A DNA stretch of 64,000 nt from Glycine soja (Eukaryota; Streptophyta; Magnoliopsida; Fabales; Fabaceae), in contig NC_041016.1 in assembly GCF_004193775.1 (NCBI RefSeq), forward strand, positions 42,891,522-42,955,521. The letters are read 5' to 3'. A program made the position numbers and the translations under genes. Shown in pieces: positions 11,746-22,319 of this stretch. A model generated the notes under the pieces. It saw only the letters and a list, made by a program, of their open reading frames with translations. It was not told the origin of the DNA and did no database searches. Every line of letters begins with the position of its first letter. The first letter of the stretch is position 1.

Positions 11746-12755
11746 TGATGTAGCTCCATGTGGAGCTTGTAGGCCTTGGATCTTTTTCATCAATGAAGTC
11801 CTTTGCTTCTTGAAGATCAATGGCAGTGAAATGGAGAAGGAGTAAAGGTGATTTGAGACACCACTTCAAGGAGAAGATGAGTCAAGAAGAAGTTCACCAT
11901 CATATGAAGCCATGGATAAGAGCTTGAAGGTAGGAGAAGATGAGTGGAGGGAAAGGGAGAGAAAAAGCACAAAATTTTATGCCTCAAATGAGGTCTGAAC
12001 TTTGAAGTGTAATTCTCAAATTATCAAAGTTCCAAAAAATGCACATACAAGGTCTCTATTTATAACCTAAGTGTCACACAAAATTAGAGGGAAATTTGAA
12101 TTTCTATTCAAATTTCACTTGAATTTGAATTTGAATTTGCAGAGCCTAAATTTCACTAATTATGATTAGTGAATTTTAGCTATGGTTCAGCCCACTAATC
12201 CAAGATCAAGTCCAAGATTCTCCACTAAGTGTGTTTAGGTGTCATGAGGCACGTAATGCATGAACGACTTGCACAAAGTGTGACTATATGATGTGGCAAT
12301 GGGATGTAGCAAGCAAATGTTCATCTCCCCCTTAGGATGGTACAAAATTTAATTGGATTGGGCTTCTCCCAATTCAATTAAATTTCTCTCCCAACACACA
12401 CACATCAAATAGTTCACTTAATGCATGTGAAATTACAAAACTACCACTAATACAAAAACTAGTCTAGGTGTCCTAAAATACAAGGGCTGAAAAATCCTAC
12501 ATTACTAGGGTATCCTCTACAATACTAGGGTATCTTCTCTATATTATGGAGCCCTAAATACAAGGACCAAAAATAATAAAAACCTAATCTAATATGTTCA
12601 ATGATAAGTGGGCTCATACTTAGCTCATGGGCCCAAAATCTACCCTAAGACTTATGAGAATCCTAGGGCCTTCTCCTGCTTCTCTGGCTCAATCTTCTTG
12701 GAATCTCCTAGCCATGACTCTGGTGATGGATCCCCTATTAGGGAGGATTGCATCA
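11746..12755 (-). repeat. 3' LTR of the gypsy element (1010 bp)
   Basis: In element orientation it starts TGATGCAATCCTCC and ends GGAGCTACATCA. It matches 19836-20801 over its length. It includes repeats of GAATTTGAATTT near 12105-12140. Confidence 0.9.
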
Positions 12756-12771
12756 TTCCCTCCCTCTTGAA
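12756..12771 (-). other. Polypurine tract of the gypsy element
   Basis: The minus strand reads TTCAAGAGGGAGGGAA immediately before the 3' LTR, the expected primer for plus-strand DNA synthesis. Confidence 0.75.
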
Positions 12772-13562
12772 GAGGATTTGTCCTTAAATCTGTAAACCCC
12801 TCATCATCTGAATCAACTACACCTGTAAAAGGAACCAAATCAGTAATGTTAAAGGTGTTGCTAACTCCATACTCCTCTGGGAAGTCTAGCCTATAAGTAT
12901 TGTTGTTGATCCTCTCTAAGACCTAAAAAGGGCAAGGGCCATCACCTCTGGGGCTAAGTTTGTACTTTCTCTTAGTAGGAAATCTGTCCTTCATAAGATG
13001 AAGCCAACCCCAATCCCCTTTATTAAGCACCAACTCTTTCCTTCCTCTATTGCATTTAGTTGCATACACCTTTATTTGGTTCCTAACCCCCTCATGAACT
13101 CTGACCTAGATACCCCTTCTTTATGTATAAAATAAGTGTCAAGTAGAAGGGTAATTAGGTCCAAAGGTGTGAGAGGATTAAACTCATAGACAACCTCAAA
13201 AGGTGATTGCCTAGTAGTTCTATGAACCCCCCTCCCCCCCTATTATAGGAAAACTCCACGTGAGAAAGGTACTTATCCCAAGACTTGGCTTGTAAACAAG
13301 CCACACATCTAATGCAATACCTATGGACATCTTTTTTCATATGGGGACAAAAGAATTTTTCCTTTAGGAAGACAATAGTCTTATCAATTCCAAAATGCCC
13401 CATTAGCCCACCCTCTCTCTTTGACCAACAACTTTCTAATGGATCCTTAGGGTATACAAAGTCTTCCCTCCTTGAACAAATACCCCTTAGCAATGTAGAA
13501 TCCATCTTGGGCCTTATGCCCATAACTAGCATAAATGGGAGATAAGTAATCATCAAAAACAT
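12772..13562 (-). pseudogene. Gypsy integrase, with zinc finger and C-terminal part but core deleted
   Basis: From the right, the frame shows an HHCC zinc-binding region: LMGHFGIDKTIVFLKEKFF, then H and the pair CIRCVAC, which in the family binds viral DNA ends. It then jumps within a few residues to a WDKYLSHVEFSYN segment that normally lies far downstream. About 150-170 residues holding the catalytic D,D-35-E core are therefore missing. The C-terminal part (about 12780-13130) is recognisable in another frame by VLERINNNTYRLDFPEEYG and a following DLVPF-like motif, and holds a stop. A G-rich tract at 13227-13240 (minus) lies at a frame break. This copy cannot encode a working integrase. Confidence 0.8.
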
Positions 13563-14750
13563 ATAATTCCCTTATGTTATAAAATCCTAAAATTGGAGCT
13601 CCAAGGGAAGAAAGTAATGTGTGTCTCCTAGAAAGAGCATCTGCAACCACATTGGTCTTTCCCTTTTTGTATTTGATAACATATGGGAATTGCTCTAGGA
13701 ATTGTACCCATTTTACATTCCTCTTGTTTAAATTGCATTGCCTTATAATGTAATTAAGTGATTCATGATCACTATGAATAACAAACTCCTTGGAAACAAG
13801 GTAATGTTCCCATGTTTGGAAGGCTCTAACTAAGGCATAAAGCTCCTTATCATATATGGGGTAGTTGAGAACGACACCATGAAGTTTCTCACTAAAGTAA
13901 GCAATAGTGTGCCCACCTTGCAACAACACAACTCCCACACCTACACCAGAGGCATCACACTCTAGCTCAAAAGTTTTACAAAAGTCAGGGAGAGCTAGAA
14001 CAAGTGCCTTTTTGAGCTTTTCTTTGAGCAAAGCAAAGGCTTGCTCTTGTCTCTCTCCCCATGTCAATGCCACATTCTTCTTCACCAACTCATTAAGTGG
14101 CGAAGCAAGTGTAGAGAAATTAGGAACAAACCTTCTATAGAAAGTTGCCAACCCACGGAAGCTCCTAATATCTCCTACATTTTTGGGGGTGGGCCACTCT
14201 TTGATGGCCTTGATTTTTTCAGGGTACACATGGACCCCATTTTTGCTAACCACAAAACCTAATAAGACTACACTATCAACACAAAAGGTGCATTTATCTA
14301 TATTAGCAAAGTGAGTGTGTTTCCTAAGAACTAAAGGAAGTTTCCTTAGACGTCCTAAGTGATCATCTAGGTCCCTACTATAGACTAAGATATCATCGAA
14401 ATAAACAACAACAAACCTACCTATGAACTCCTTAGGACATGATTGATTAGCCTCATGAAGGTGCTTGGTGCATTAGTGAGCCCAAAAGTCATTAGTAGCC
14501 ACTCATACAACCCAAACTTAGTCTTGAAAGTGGTTTTCCACTCATCACCTTCTCTCATCCTTATTTGGTGATAACCACTTTTAATATCAATTTTGGAAAA
14601 TATATTTGCACCATGCAACTCATCAAGCATATCATCAAGCCTAGGAATAGGGTGTCTATACTTCATAGTTATGTTGTTGATGGTCCTACAATTTGTACAC
14701 ATTCTCCACTTGCCATCCTTCCTTTGGCACCAACAACACAAGCACAACAC
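13447..14750 (-). pseudogene. Gypsy reverse transcriptase and RNase H, frameshifted
   Basis: The right part (14421-14750) carries RT fingers and palm with [20 protein letters not shown] and a [20 protein letters not shown] segment. The catalytic [11 protein letters not shown] lies in another frame near 14375-14405. The left part (13447-14253) continues with the thumb, [20 protein letters not shown], and RNase H with [17 protein letters not shown] near residue 95 and [10 protein letters not shown] near 160, then the tether before integrase. At least one frame change lies between 14253 and 14421. In an active element this enzyme copies RNA into DNA in the virus-like particle. Confidence 0.88.
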
Positions 14751-15359
14751 AAAGACTTAGGTTGTCTTGGACCCAGCCCTTCTCCAACAATTCCTTAACT
14801 TGGGATTCAATCTCCTTGGTCTCTTGAGGATTAGTCCTATAAACTAGCCTATTAAGAAGGCTTGTTTCTGGGACTAAGTCTATTTGATGTTCTACTCCCC
14901 TAAGAGGAGGTAACCCAGGGGGTATCTCTTTAGGAAATACATCACCAAATTCCTGTAAGAGTTCTTGGACCTTTAGGGGAATGGGCTCAAGTGGGGGAAT
15001 TGTGGCAATGTTAAGGGATGTCTCCCTTGAAAGGAGAAGGTAGAAAGATTGATTGAGAAGAAGAGCTCTCTTAATATCTCCTTTTGTTGTAAAATTACTC
15101 TTTTTTTTACAACTTTATTAGAGAAACACCTTCCCTCTTTTTCCTTCTCCTTGACTTGGAGTTAAGGCCTTACTATCCTTTTTTTTCTTTTGTTTTTCTA
15201 ACTTTTTTGAATCCCTCTTGTCCTTCATTGTAAGTTGATCCTTAGCTACCTGTGAAGGTGTTTGAGGATGCAACACAAATTTAGAGCCAAGATGGGTGAG
15301 AGTAATCTTATTAGTTAGGCCATTATAAATGACCTTCCTATCAAATTCCCATGGCCTTC

Positions 15360-15824
15360 CTAAAGAATATGCCCTACCTCCATGGGAACTATATCACAAT
15401 TAACTTCATCCTTATATGTCCCAATGGAGAAAGGTACCTTCACTTGTTGGTTAACTATCATTTTCCCTTGCTCATTGAGCCATTGAAGTTTATAAGGTTT
15501 TGAGTGGGGAATGATAGTGAGGTTCAACTTGTAAACTAATCTTGTGCTACAACAATTGCAACAAGATCCACTATTCACAATGAGAGAACAAGTTTTATCT
15601 AAAATTTTGCATCTTGTATGAAAGATGTTCTCTCTTTGGGATTGAGATAGATTACAAGATTGACCTCCAAGGAGCCTTCTAACCATTAAGAGGTCACCTT
15701 CTTCACGAGGGTAGACTTCTTCACTAGACTCTTCACCATTTACTTCATCTTCACTTCCACTAGAGGAAGAGGAAGAAGTAGTCTCCTCTTGACTACTATA
15801 AATGTCTTGACCCCTCATAGTCAT
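15360..15824 (-). pseudogene. Gypsy protease region with altered active site
   Basis: An acidic Ser/Glu-rich linker is followed near residue 85 by CSLIVNSGSCCNC and STRLVYKLNL, the site where plant gypsy retropepsins have DSG. The catalytic Asp is Asn here, so proteolysis is not expected even apart from the broken frames. Just upstream (to the right, 15825-15900) a CFKC pair suggests the remains of a gag CCHC zinc knuckle that lacks its second half. Confidence 0.7.
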
Positions 15825-15901
15825 GATTTTCTTTGTGGGGCATTTGAAGCATTTAATGTTGCAAGTCCTTGTTTAGGAACTAGTCTTAGGGGTGGATTTC
15901 T

Positions 15902-16773
15902 CTATGGTCTTACCCTTATCTTTCTTGGGTTTTGAAGGTGTAGCCCCCAAAATTCCTTGGGCTTGGTCCTTCCTTGGATAAGAGTAAAGCCATAAGATTT
16001 AGAAGAATGCTTTCTTTTAAGTTTTTGCTCCACTCTTATAAAAAGTTGGACTAGCTCATCTAGGTCCCTATATCGAAGAAGTTCAACCTTGTCCCTCAAT
16101 TCCATATTAAGCCCACTAAGGAACCTAGCTATGCTTGTTCTTTCCTCATCCCTAAGTCCAACTCTTAATAGGAGTAGTTCCATTTATTGTCTATATTCTT
16201 CAACACTCATACTCCCTTGTCTAAGCCTTTGGAGCTTGTCCATAAGTTCCCTTTCATAGTAGGAGGGAATGTGCCTCTTCCTAAGAGCACTCTTAAGATC
16301 ATTCCAATACTCTGCTAGAGGATCCTCATGAATCCTTCATTCCCTAACAAGAGAAGTCCACCACTAGAAGGCATACACTTGAAAGTTGAGGGTAGCAAAT
16401 GGAAATTTTCTCTCTTCACTAATATGATGGCAAGCAAAGAGTTTTCAACCTTCATTTCCCAATCTAGGTAGGCCTCAACATTATCACTTTCATGGAAATA
16501 TGGGAGACTAATGTTAACCTCTTGAGTCCTTCTAACATTTTCTCTTCTTTGGGAGTGATTTTTAGTATGTGACCAATGGCGCCCTCTATAATAGTCGCTA
16601 AATTCTTCAATTAAACTCTTGCAAGAGTCATGACTACTATATGAGCCATATTTTTCTCTTTTCATTTCTTTCATTATTTTTCTTCTTTCTTCCTCACTTA
16701 TTTTCTCTCCTTCATCTTGACTTATTTCTTCAATTTTTTTTCCTTTTTCCTTTCTCTCTTTTTTTCTTTCCAC
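15902..16773 (-). pseudogene. Gypsy gag, broken into two frames
   Basis: The N-terminal piece (16315-16773) is highly charged, with a KERKEKGKK stretch and then VNISLPYFHESDNVEAYLDW, a motif that opens the capsid domain in many plant gypsy gags. The second piece (15902-16183) has the retrotrans-gag hallmark IARFLSGLNMELRDKVELL and a following lysine-rich tail. Frame changes separate them. The upstream boundary is uncertain because the first codon of the open frame is not ATG. Confidence 0.75.
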
Positions 16774-16799
16774 AACTTAAGGTATCTCAATTCATTTAA

Positions 16800-18395
16800 T
16801 ATCTTATACAAGGGGTCCTTAGGAGTAGAACCCTCACCATTAACACTAGATGAAGAATGAAGACTCACGTTGCTTCCTAAGTTGTGGTTCTTTCTTGTTG
16901 GGGGTTTGAAAACAAAAGGTAAAAGAAACTATGGTTGAAACTAACCAAAATAAACACAAAAGAGGTGTGAAAGATAAGGTAAAAACTAATTAGTAAAAGG
17001 AAAGCTATCTAGGCGGTTTGACAATGGAAGGTAAAGGAAATTTAAAGCAAACTAGACGGTTTACTATGTGAAGGCTTAGATGACCCTTTGGAGGTCCCCA
17101 ACTAGCTCTTCACTTAGTCTACACGGCTTACACTAAGCTATTATACACATATAGAGGTTTGGGTGGTCTCTTGGAGACTCCCAATACACCCCTGAAGAAT
17201 GTCCAAATACAAGGAATTGCAATAGAAAAAAAATTCCAACCCTTAATTGTTCTATTACAACAAATTTAACAAAGCAATTAAGGTCTTCAAATTTGTCTTC
17301 AATGCTTGTTTGTTTTCTCAACTGTTTCACTCAAATTTTGGTGAGGCTTTGGTTGCTTCAAATCCAATGGTGCTCCTCGGATGGTTAACCTCCAAGACTA
17401 AAAAATATTTCTTCAAGCAACGCATCAATTTCCTCTTCCAATCCTTATTGTAGGCAACACTTAAACACACAAAAAAAGACAAAAAAGAAACCAAGAGATG
17501 AAATGAAAGCTAAACCAAAAGGAAATTTAACATAACATTAATTCAATGAGATTCAACAAAAAATAAAGCAAAAGGAAAGCACCACAAGCCAAGGTGGAAC
17601 ACAAAGGAAGTCCTAGAATGACACTAGATTAGATTGACAAATTAAAAACAAGACTCAAAGCAAAATTATAGTTATGTCAATTTAGCAACACATCTAAAAG
17701 ATTAACAATTCCAAGGATTCAAATAGGCTTGTAATACAACTCAAAATAATGAATAAAATTTCAAACAAATCAAACATACACATTTTTTTGTTGTTCTGGA
17801 TGTGAATTGTGATGTTAATCTTTATCACTTTTTCTTACTCATTTCTTTTTCCTTTTTGTTCATTCTTTTTCCATTTTTTTCTTCTAGATGTCTATTTTAT
17901 CTAGTTAAAATTTCAGCTCAAAACTCAAAGTATTCAAGCCATGGTGACAGTGCGCCAAAATTGATAGCAACCAGAATTTCAACCTAGAAATCAAGAATTG
18001 TGTTTATGTTGCTTAAGGCTTGCATAGTTACAATTTGTTTTTGTTTATGCTCAATTGTCTTGAATAAAGAATTCAAGAGAGCTTAAGACTTATTTTGATT
18101 CACAAATCCAGCCACAACTAAGCACCACAACTCAATTTCTTCATAGGCATCATATAGGAAACTTGGGAAACAAAAAAGTTCAACAACAAGACTATTTCTA
18201 GAAATTGATTTAGAACATGTTATGAACTAAACAACATACATGAATTAGACTCAAAATTCAAATGATAGGCTAAGAATTGCAAGAATACAAGAACAAATGT
18301 ATCTAGAATTCAATCAACAAAATCAAAATTGAGCACAAACTTAGAACATAATGTGACAATTATCATGACAAAACATGACTCTAAGACAACATGAA
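16800..18395. other. Untranslated leader of the gypsy element, no gene seen
   Basis: This AT-rich region between gag and the PBS holds no supported coding sequence. It belongs to the gypsy element by position. Confidence 0.6.
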
Positions 18396-19478
18396 TGAAG
18401 TGTAAATCATGAAGATTTTGATGATGTCAGGAAGAATTAAGAATAAGCTTTGATGGTGTTGAGAAGAAATCACATGTTTGTCATCATAAAAAAGGGGGAG
18501 AATGTGAATGTATGTATACATGATTTTGATGATGTCAAAAGAAGAATCAAACAAGGCTCATTTTGCTTCAAGATTAATACAAACAAAGCCTTGATTCAAG
18601 ATTTCTTCAAGATCAAGCCTTGCCTCACAATGAAAGGTTTCAAGTCATTCAAGGCACATGTAATCGATTACCAATACATGTAATCGATTACCAATGGTTT
18701 GAAAGTGTGTAATCGATTACACATCATATGTAATCGATTACCAGAGACTCTGAACGTTGAGAATTTAAATTTTAAATGAAGGGTCACAACTGTTCAAAAA
18801 AAAAACTGTGTAATCGATTACACTAATTCTGTAATTGATTACCAGAGAGGATTTTCAAGGAATATCGCCAACAGTCACATCTTTTCATTAGATTTGTGAA
18901 TGGCCATCAAAGGCCTATAAATAGGTGACTTGGGCACGAATTTTATGCAGAGAGTTTTGCTTGGCAAAAATGTCTTATCCTCTCAAAAGACAATGAGAGA
19001 GATTTCAAAAGAACTTCATTGTCAAATGCTCTCTCAAGAAATCCTTGATCAAACACTTGCAAAATCTATAAGGACTCTTACATGATCTTCATTGTAATAT
19101 TCTTCTCTTGAAGAGAGAATTCTTCTTCCATTCTTCTTATTCAATGAGATTGGTTAAGAGACTGTGAGTCTCTTGTTGTAAAGGATTCCTGAACACAAGG
19201 GATGGGTTGTCCCTGTGTGGTTCAGACTTTGTAATGGATTTTATAAAGATAGTGGAAATCTCAAGTGGGTTGCTTGAGTACTGGACGTAGGCATGGGTTG
19301 TGGCCGAACCAGTATAAAACTGTGTTTGCATTCTCTCTTCCTTTATCTCATTTATGTTATTGCAATCAATTTTGCCTTGCATGTTTATAGAACATTATTA
19401 AATTGATTGTTGTTGCTTCTTCTGCATTCTAAGCCTATCCCTCTTAAGATTATTGAGGCCACAAGGTCCAACATGAAG
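18396..19478 (+). mobile_element. Collapsed copia element (5' remnant, PPT, full 3' LTR) with TSD TGAAG
   Basis: TGAAG occurs at 18396-18400 and 19474-19478. Between them, 18401 onward begins TGTAAATCATGAAGATTTTG, resembling the start of an LTR of this family. A polypurine tract AAAAAAGGGGGAGAA follows (18487-18501), and a full 3' LTR 18503-19473 begins TGTGAATG and ends CCAACA. The internal region and most of the 5' LTR are gone. The LTR carries GTAATCGATTAC at 18660, 18680, 18709, 18730 and 18810. It is related to the LTRs at 3081-4304 and 42564-43647. An alternative reading is that 18401-18486 is only 3' internal sequence; the TSD position favours the first reading. Confidence 0.8.
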
Positions 19479-19820
19479 TGATTTACACTTAGATTTTTGT
19501 GTTTTCTTTTCTAATCAATATTTTGCAAGAAAATTGAGATCTAAAGGTTCAGCACAAGAAGATTATGACTGAAAAATGATATAACCTAAAATCAACACAA
19601 AAACATGATTCAAGAGTATATCTATAAAATTTGAACCATAGAAATGCAAGAACAAGTGTAGATCTAATATTTAATTGGTTTATTTTTTTTAATCTACTCT
19701 AAACAACACCAAACCATAAGACAATGGAGGAGATACAAGGAGAAGATTATGAGGAATAAGGAATTAAAGTGAATTGATCGAACAAAAAGATAGAGGAAAG
19801 AACATCACCTAGATGAAGAT

Positions 19821-19833
19821 GCTCTTGATACCA
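19821..19833 (-). other. Primer-binding site of the gypsy element
   Basis: The minus strand reads TGGTATCAAGAGC, two bases from the LTR end, consistent with priming by a methionine tRNA. Confidence 0.75.
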
Positions 19834-19835
19834 TG

Positions 19836-20801
19836 TGATGTAGCTCCATGTGGAGCTTGTAGGCCTTGGATATTCTTCATCAATGAAATCCTTTTCTTCT
19901 TGAAGATCAATGGTAACAGAATGGAGAAGGAGTAAATGTGATTTGAGACGCCACTTCAAGGAGAAGATGAGTCAAGAAAAAGCTCACCACCATAGGAAGT
20001 CATGGATAAGAGATTGAAGGTAGGAGAAGATGAGTGGAGGGAAAGGGAGAAAAGAAGCACGAAATTTTATACCTCAAATGAGGTATGAACTTTGAAGTGT
20101 AATTCTCAAATTATCAAAGTTCCAAAAAATGCACACACAAGGCCTCCATTTATAGCCTAAGTGTCACACAAAATTGGAGAGAAATTTGAATTTGAATTTG
20201 AATTTGTGGAGCCAAAATTTTACTAATTATTATTAGTGAATTTTAGCTATGGTTCAGCCTACTAATCCAAGATCAAGTCCAAGATTTTCCACTAAGTGTG
20301 CTTATGTGTCATAAGGCATGTAAAGCATGAAGGACATGCACAAAATGTGACTATATGATGTGGCAATGGGGTGTAGCAAACAAATGTTCACCTCCCCCTT
20401 AGGATGGTCCAAAATTTAATTGGATTGGACTTCTCTCAATTCAATTAAATTTTTCTTGCAACACACACATCAAATAGTGCACTTAATGCATGTGGAATTA
20501 CAAAACTACCCATAATATAAAAACTAGTCTAGGTGCCCTAAAATACAAGTGCTGAAAAATTTATTACTAAGGTACCCTTTTTACACTATGGAGTCCTAAA
20601 TACAAGGTCCAAAAATAATGAAATCCTAATCTAATATATACAAAGATAAGTGGACTCATACTTAACCCATTGGCCTAAAATCTACCCTAAGACTCAAGAG
20701 AATCCTAGTTAGGACCTTCACCTACATCTCTCGCCTAATCTTCTTGGAGTATCTTAGGCATAGCTCTGGTGATGGATCCCCTGCTAGGGAGAATTACATT
20801 A
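19836..20801 (-). repeat. 5' LTR of the gypsy element (966 bp)
   Basis: Direct repeat of 11746-12755 in the same orientation, with a shorter tail and a worn outer end (TACATTA against TGCATCA). The flanking AGTTT at 20802-20806 completes the TSD. Confidence 0.9.
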
Positions 20802-21017
20802 AGTTTCAAAACCCGGGCGAGATTGATCATATTTATTTTTTTAAAAAAATGTTAACCGATGGAGAGATCGGAATCAACGCGGCTTCAAGGTCTTGAGATG
20901 AACAAAACTATCAAGAAATAAAAATAAAAAATAAAAAGGGAAAAGAACCTTGAACCGAGAAGAAACTTAGATATTGAAGAAGCGGTTGAAGATTGGAACC
21001 GATGCCTACATCGAAGG

Positions 21018-22319
21018 CACAACCACGGCAAATTTCCCCAAAGGGGGTGCTTTTACAAAATATTTCCCCAAAGGGGGTCCTTTCGAAAAATATTATATGG
21101 GGGGCTCTTTTCTACGTACTTTGCATGGATAATATAGCAAACCGCCACTCCTAGTGGCGAGTTTGCTGGGCACAGCCACGTGGCACGAAAAACGCCACTC
21201 GTAGTGGCGAGTTGCCCAACTGCAGGCCTAAAGGGGAGTTGCAACTGCAACTTGCGATTTGAGTGCAAGTTGCAACTCCCATTGGCAACTCCCATTGTAT
21301 AATTAAATTAGTTTTATATTTTATTTTGTAGTTTCCAGTAAAATAATTTGTATGATAATTTTTTTAAGTAATTATTAATTAAAACTAAATGTCAGCTTTC
21401 AAGTAATTTTTTTAAATATATACATAAATTTAAATAAATTACCAATTTATTTTCCGATAAACAAAGTTCAAAGCTAAAACAAATGTCACAAATCTTCTTG
21501 ATTAATTTTAATATAAAAAATAAAACTCTTTTCAAACTTCTGTTTTCTTCTTTGAGTTATATTTGAAAGGAGAAAAGGATTTTAAACTTTTCGTAGAGTT
21601 ATTCTAATTTTGCGGTTATCATTCCCATTGGCAATTTAGGGCAGTATAAATACATACTCAAATATCAGTTTTCCTCACGCTGTTTCCATTGTATTTTTGG
21701 GATTTTTTAAATACATACATAAATTAGAGTTTAAAATAACTCTACGAAAAGTTTAAAATCCTTTTCTCCTTTCAAATATAACTCAACGAAGAAAACAGAA
21801 GTTTGAAAAGAGTTTTATTTTTTATATTAAAATTAATCAAGAAGATTTGTGACATTTGTTTTAGCTTTGAACTTTGTTTATCGGAAAATAAATTGGTAAT
21901 TTATTTAAATTTATGTATGTATTTAAAAAAATTACTTGAAAGCTGACATTTAGTTTTAATTAATAATTACTTAAAAAAATTATCATACAAATTATTTTAT
22001 TGGAAACTACAAAATAAAATATAAAACTAATTTAATTATACAATGGGAGTTGCCAATGGGAGTTGCAACTTGCACTCAAATCGCAAGTTGCAGTTGCAAC
22101 TCCCTTTAGGCCTGCAGCTGGGCAACTCGCCACTACGAGTGGCGTTTTCCGTGTCACGTGGCTGTGCCCAGCAAACTCGCCACTAGGAGTGACAGTTTGC
22201 TATATTATCCATGCAAAGTACATAGAAAAGAGCCCCCCATGTAATATTTTTCGAAAGAACCCCCTTTGGAAAAATATTTTGTAAAAGCACCCCCTTTAGG
22301 AAATTTTGCCCACAACCAC
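21018..22319. mobile_element. Mutator-like foldback element with long inverted arms and 9-bp TSD
   Basis: CACAACCAC flanks both sides (21018-21026 and 22311-22319), a 9-bp duplication typical of Mutator-like elements. The element (21027-22310, 1284 bp) begins GGCAAATTTCCCCAAAGGGG and ends with its inverted form. Arms of about 575 bp match from 21027 to about 21605 and from about 21737 to 22310 around a loop of about 130 bp. Arms include the self-complementary GCCACTCCTAGTGGCGAG and an AGTTGCAACT-rich block. There is no transposase, so it is a non-autonomous copy. Confidence 0.85.

Larger units (their letters stand above)
11746..20801 (-). mobile_element. Ty3/gypsy LTR retrotransposon, structurally complete but coding-defective
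   Basis: Two directly repeated LTRs (11746-12755 and 19836-20801), a methionine-type PBS next to the right LTR, a polypurine tract next to the left LTR, and an AGTTT duplication on both sides delimit one 9.06-kb element on the minus strand. Gag, protease, reverse transcriptase, RNase H and integrase follow in that order from right to left, the integrase-last order of Ty3/gypsy. All coding parts carry stops, frameshifts or deletions. A copia remnant (18401-19473) sits in the leader between PBS and gag. No chromodomain is recognised. LTRs differ by several small indels and substitutions, so the element is not very recent. Confidence 0.92.

Noticed and set aside
13285..14798. Several plus-strand frames over the gypsy pol region
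   Set aside because: Antisense shadows of reverse transcriptase, RNase H and integrase.
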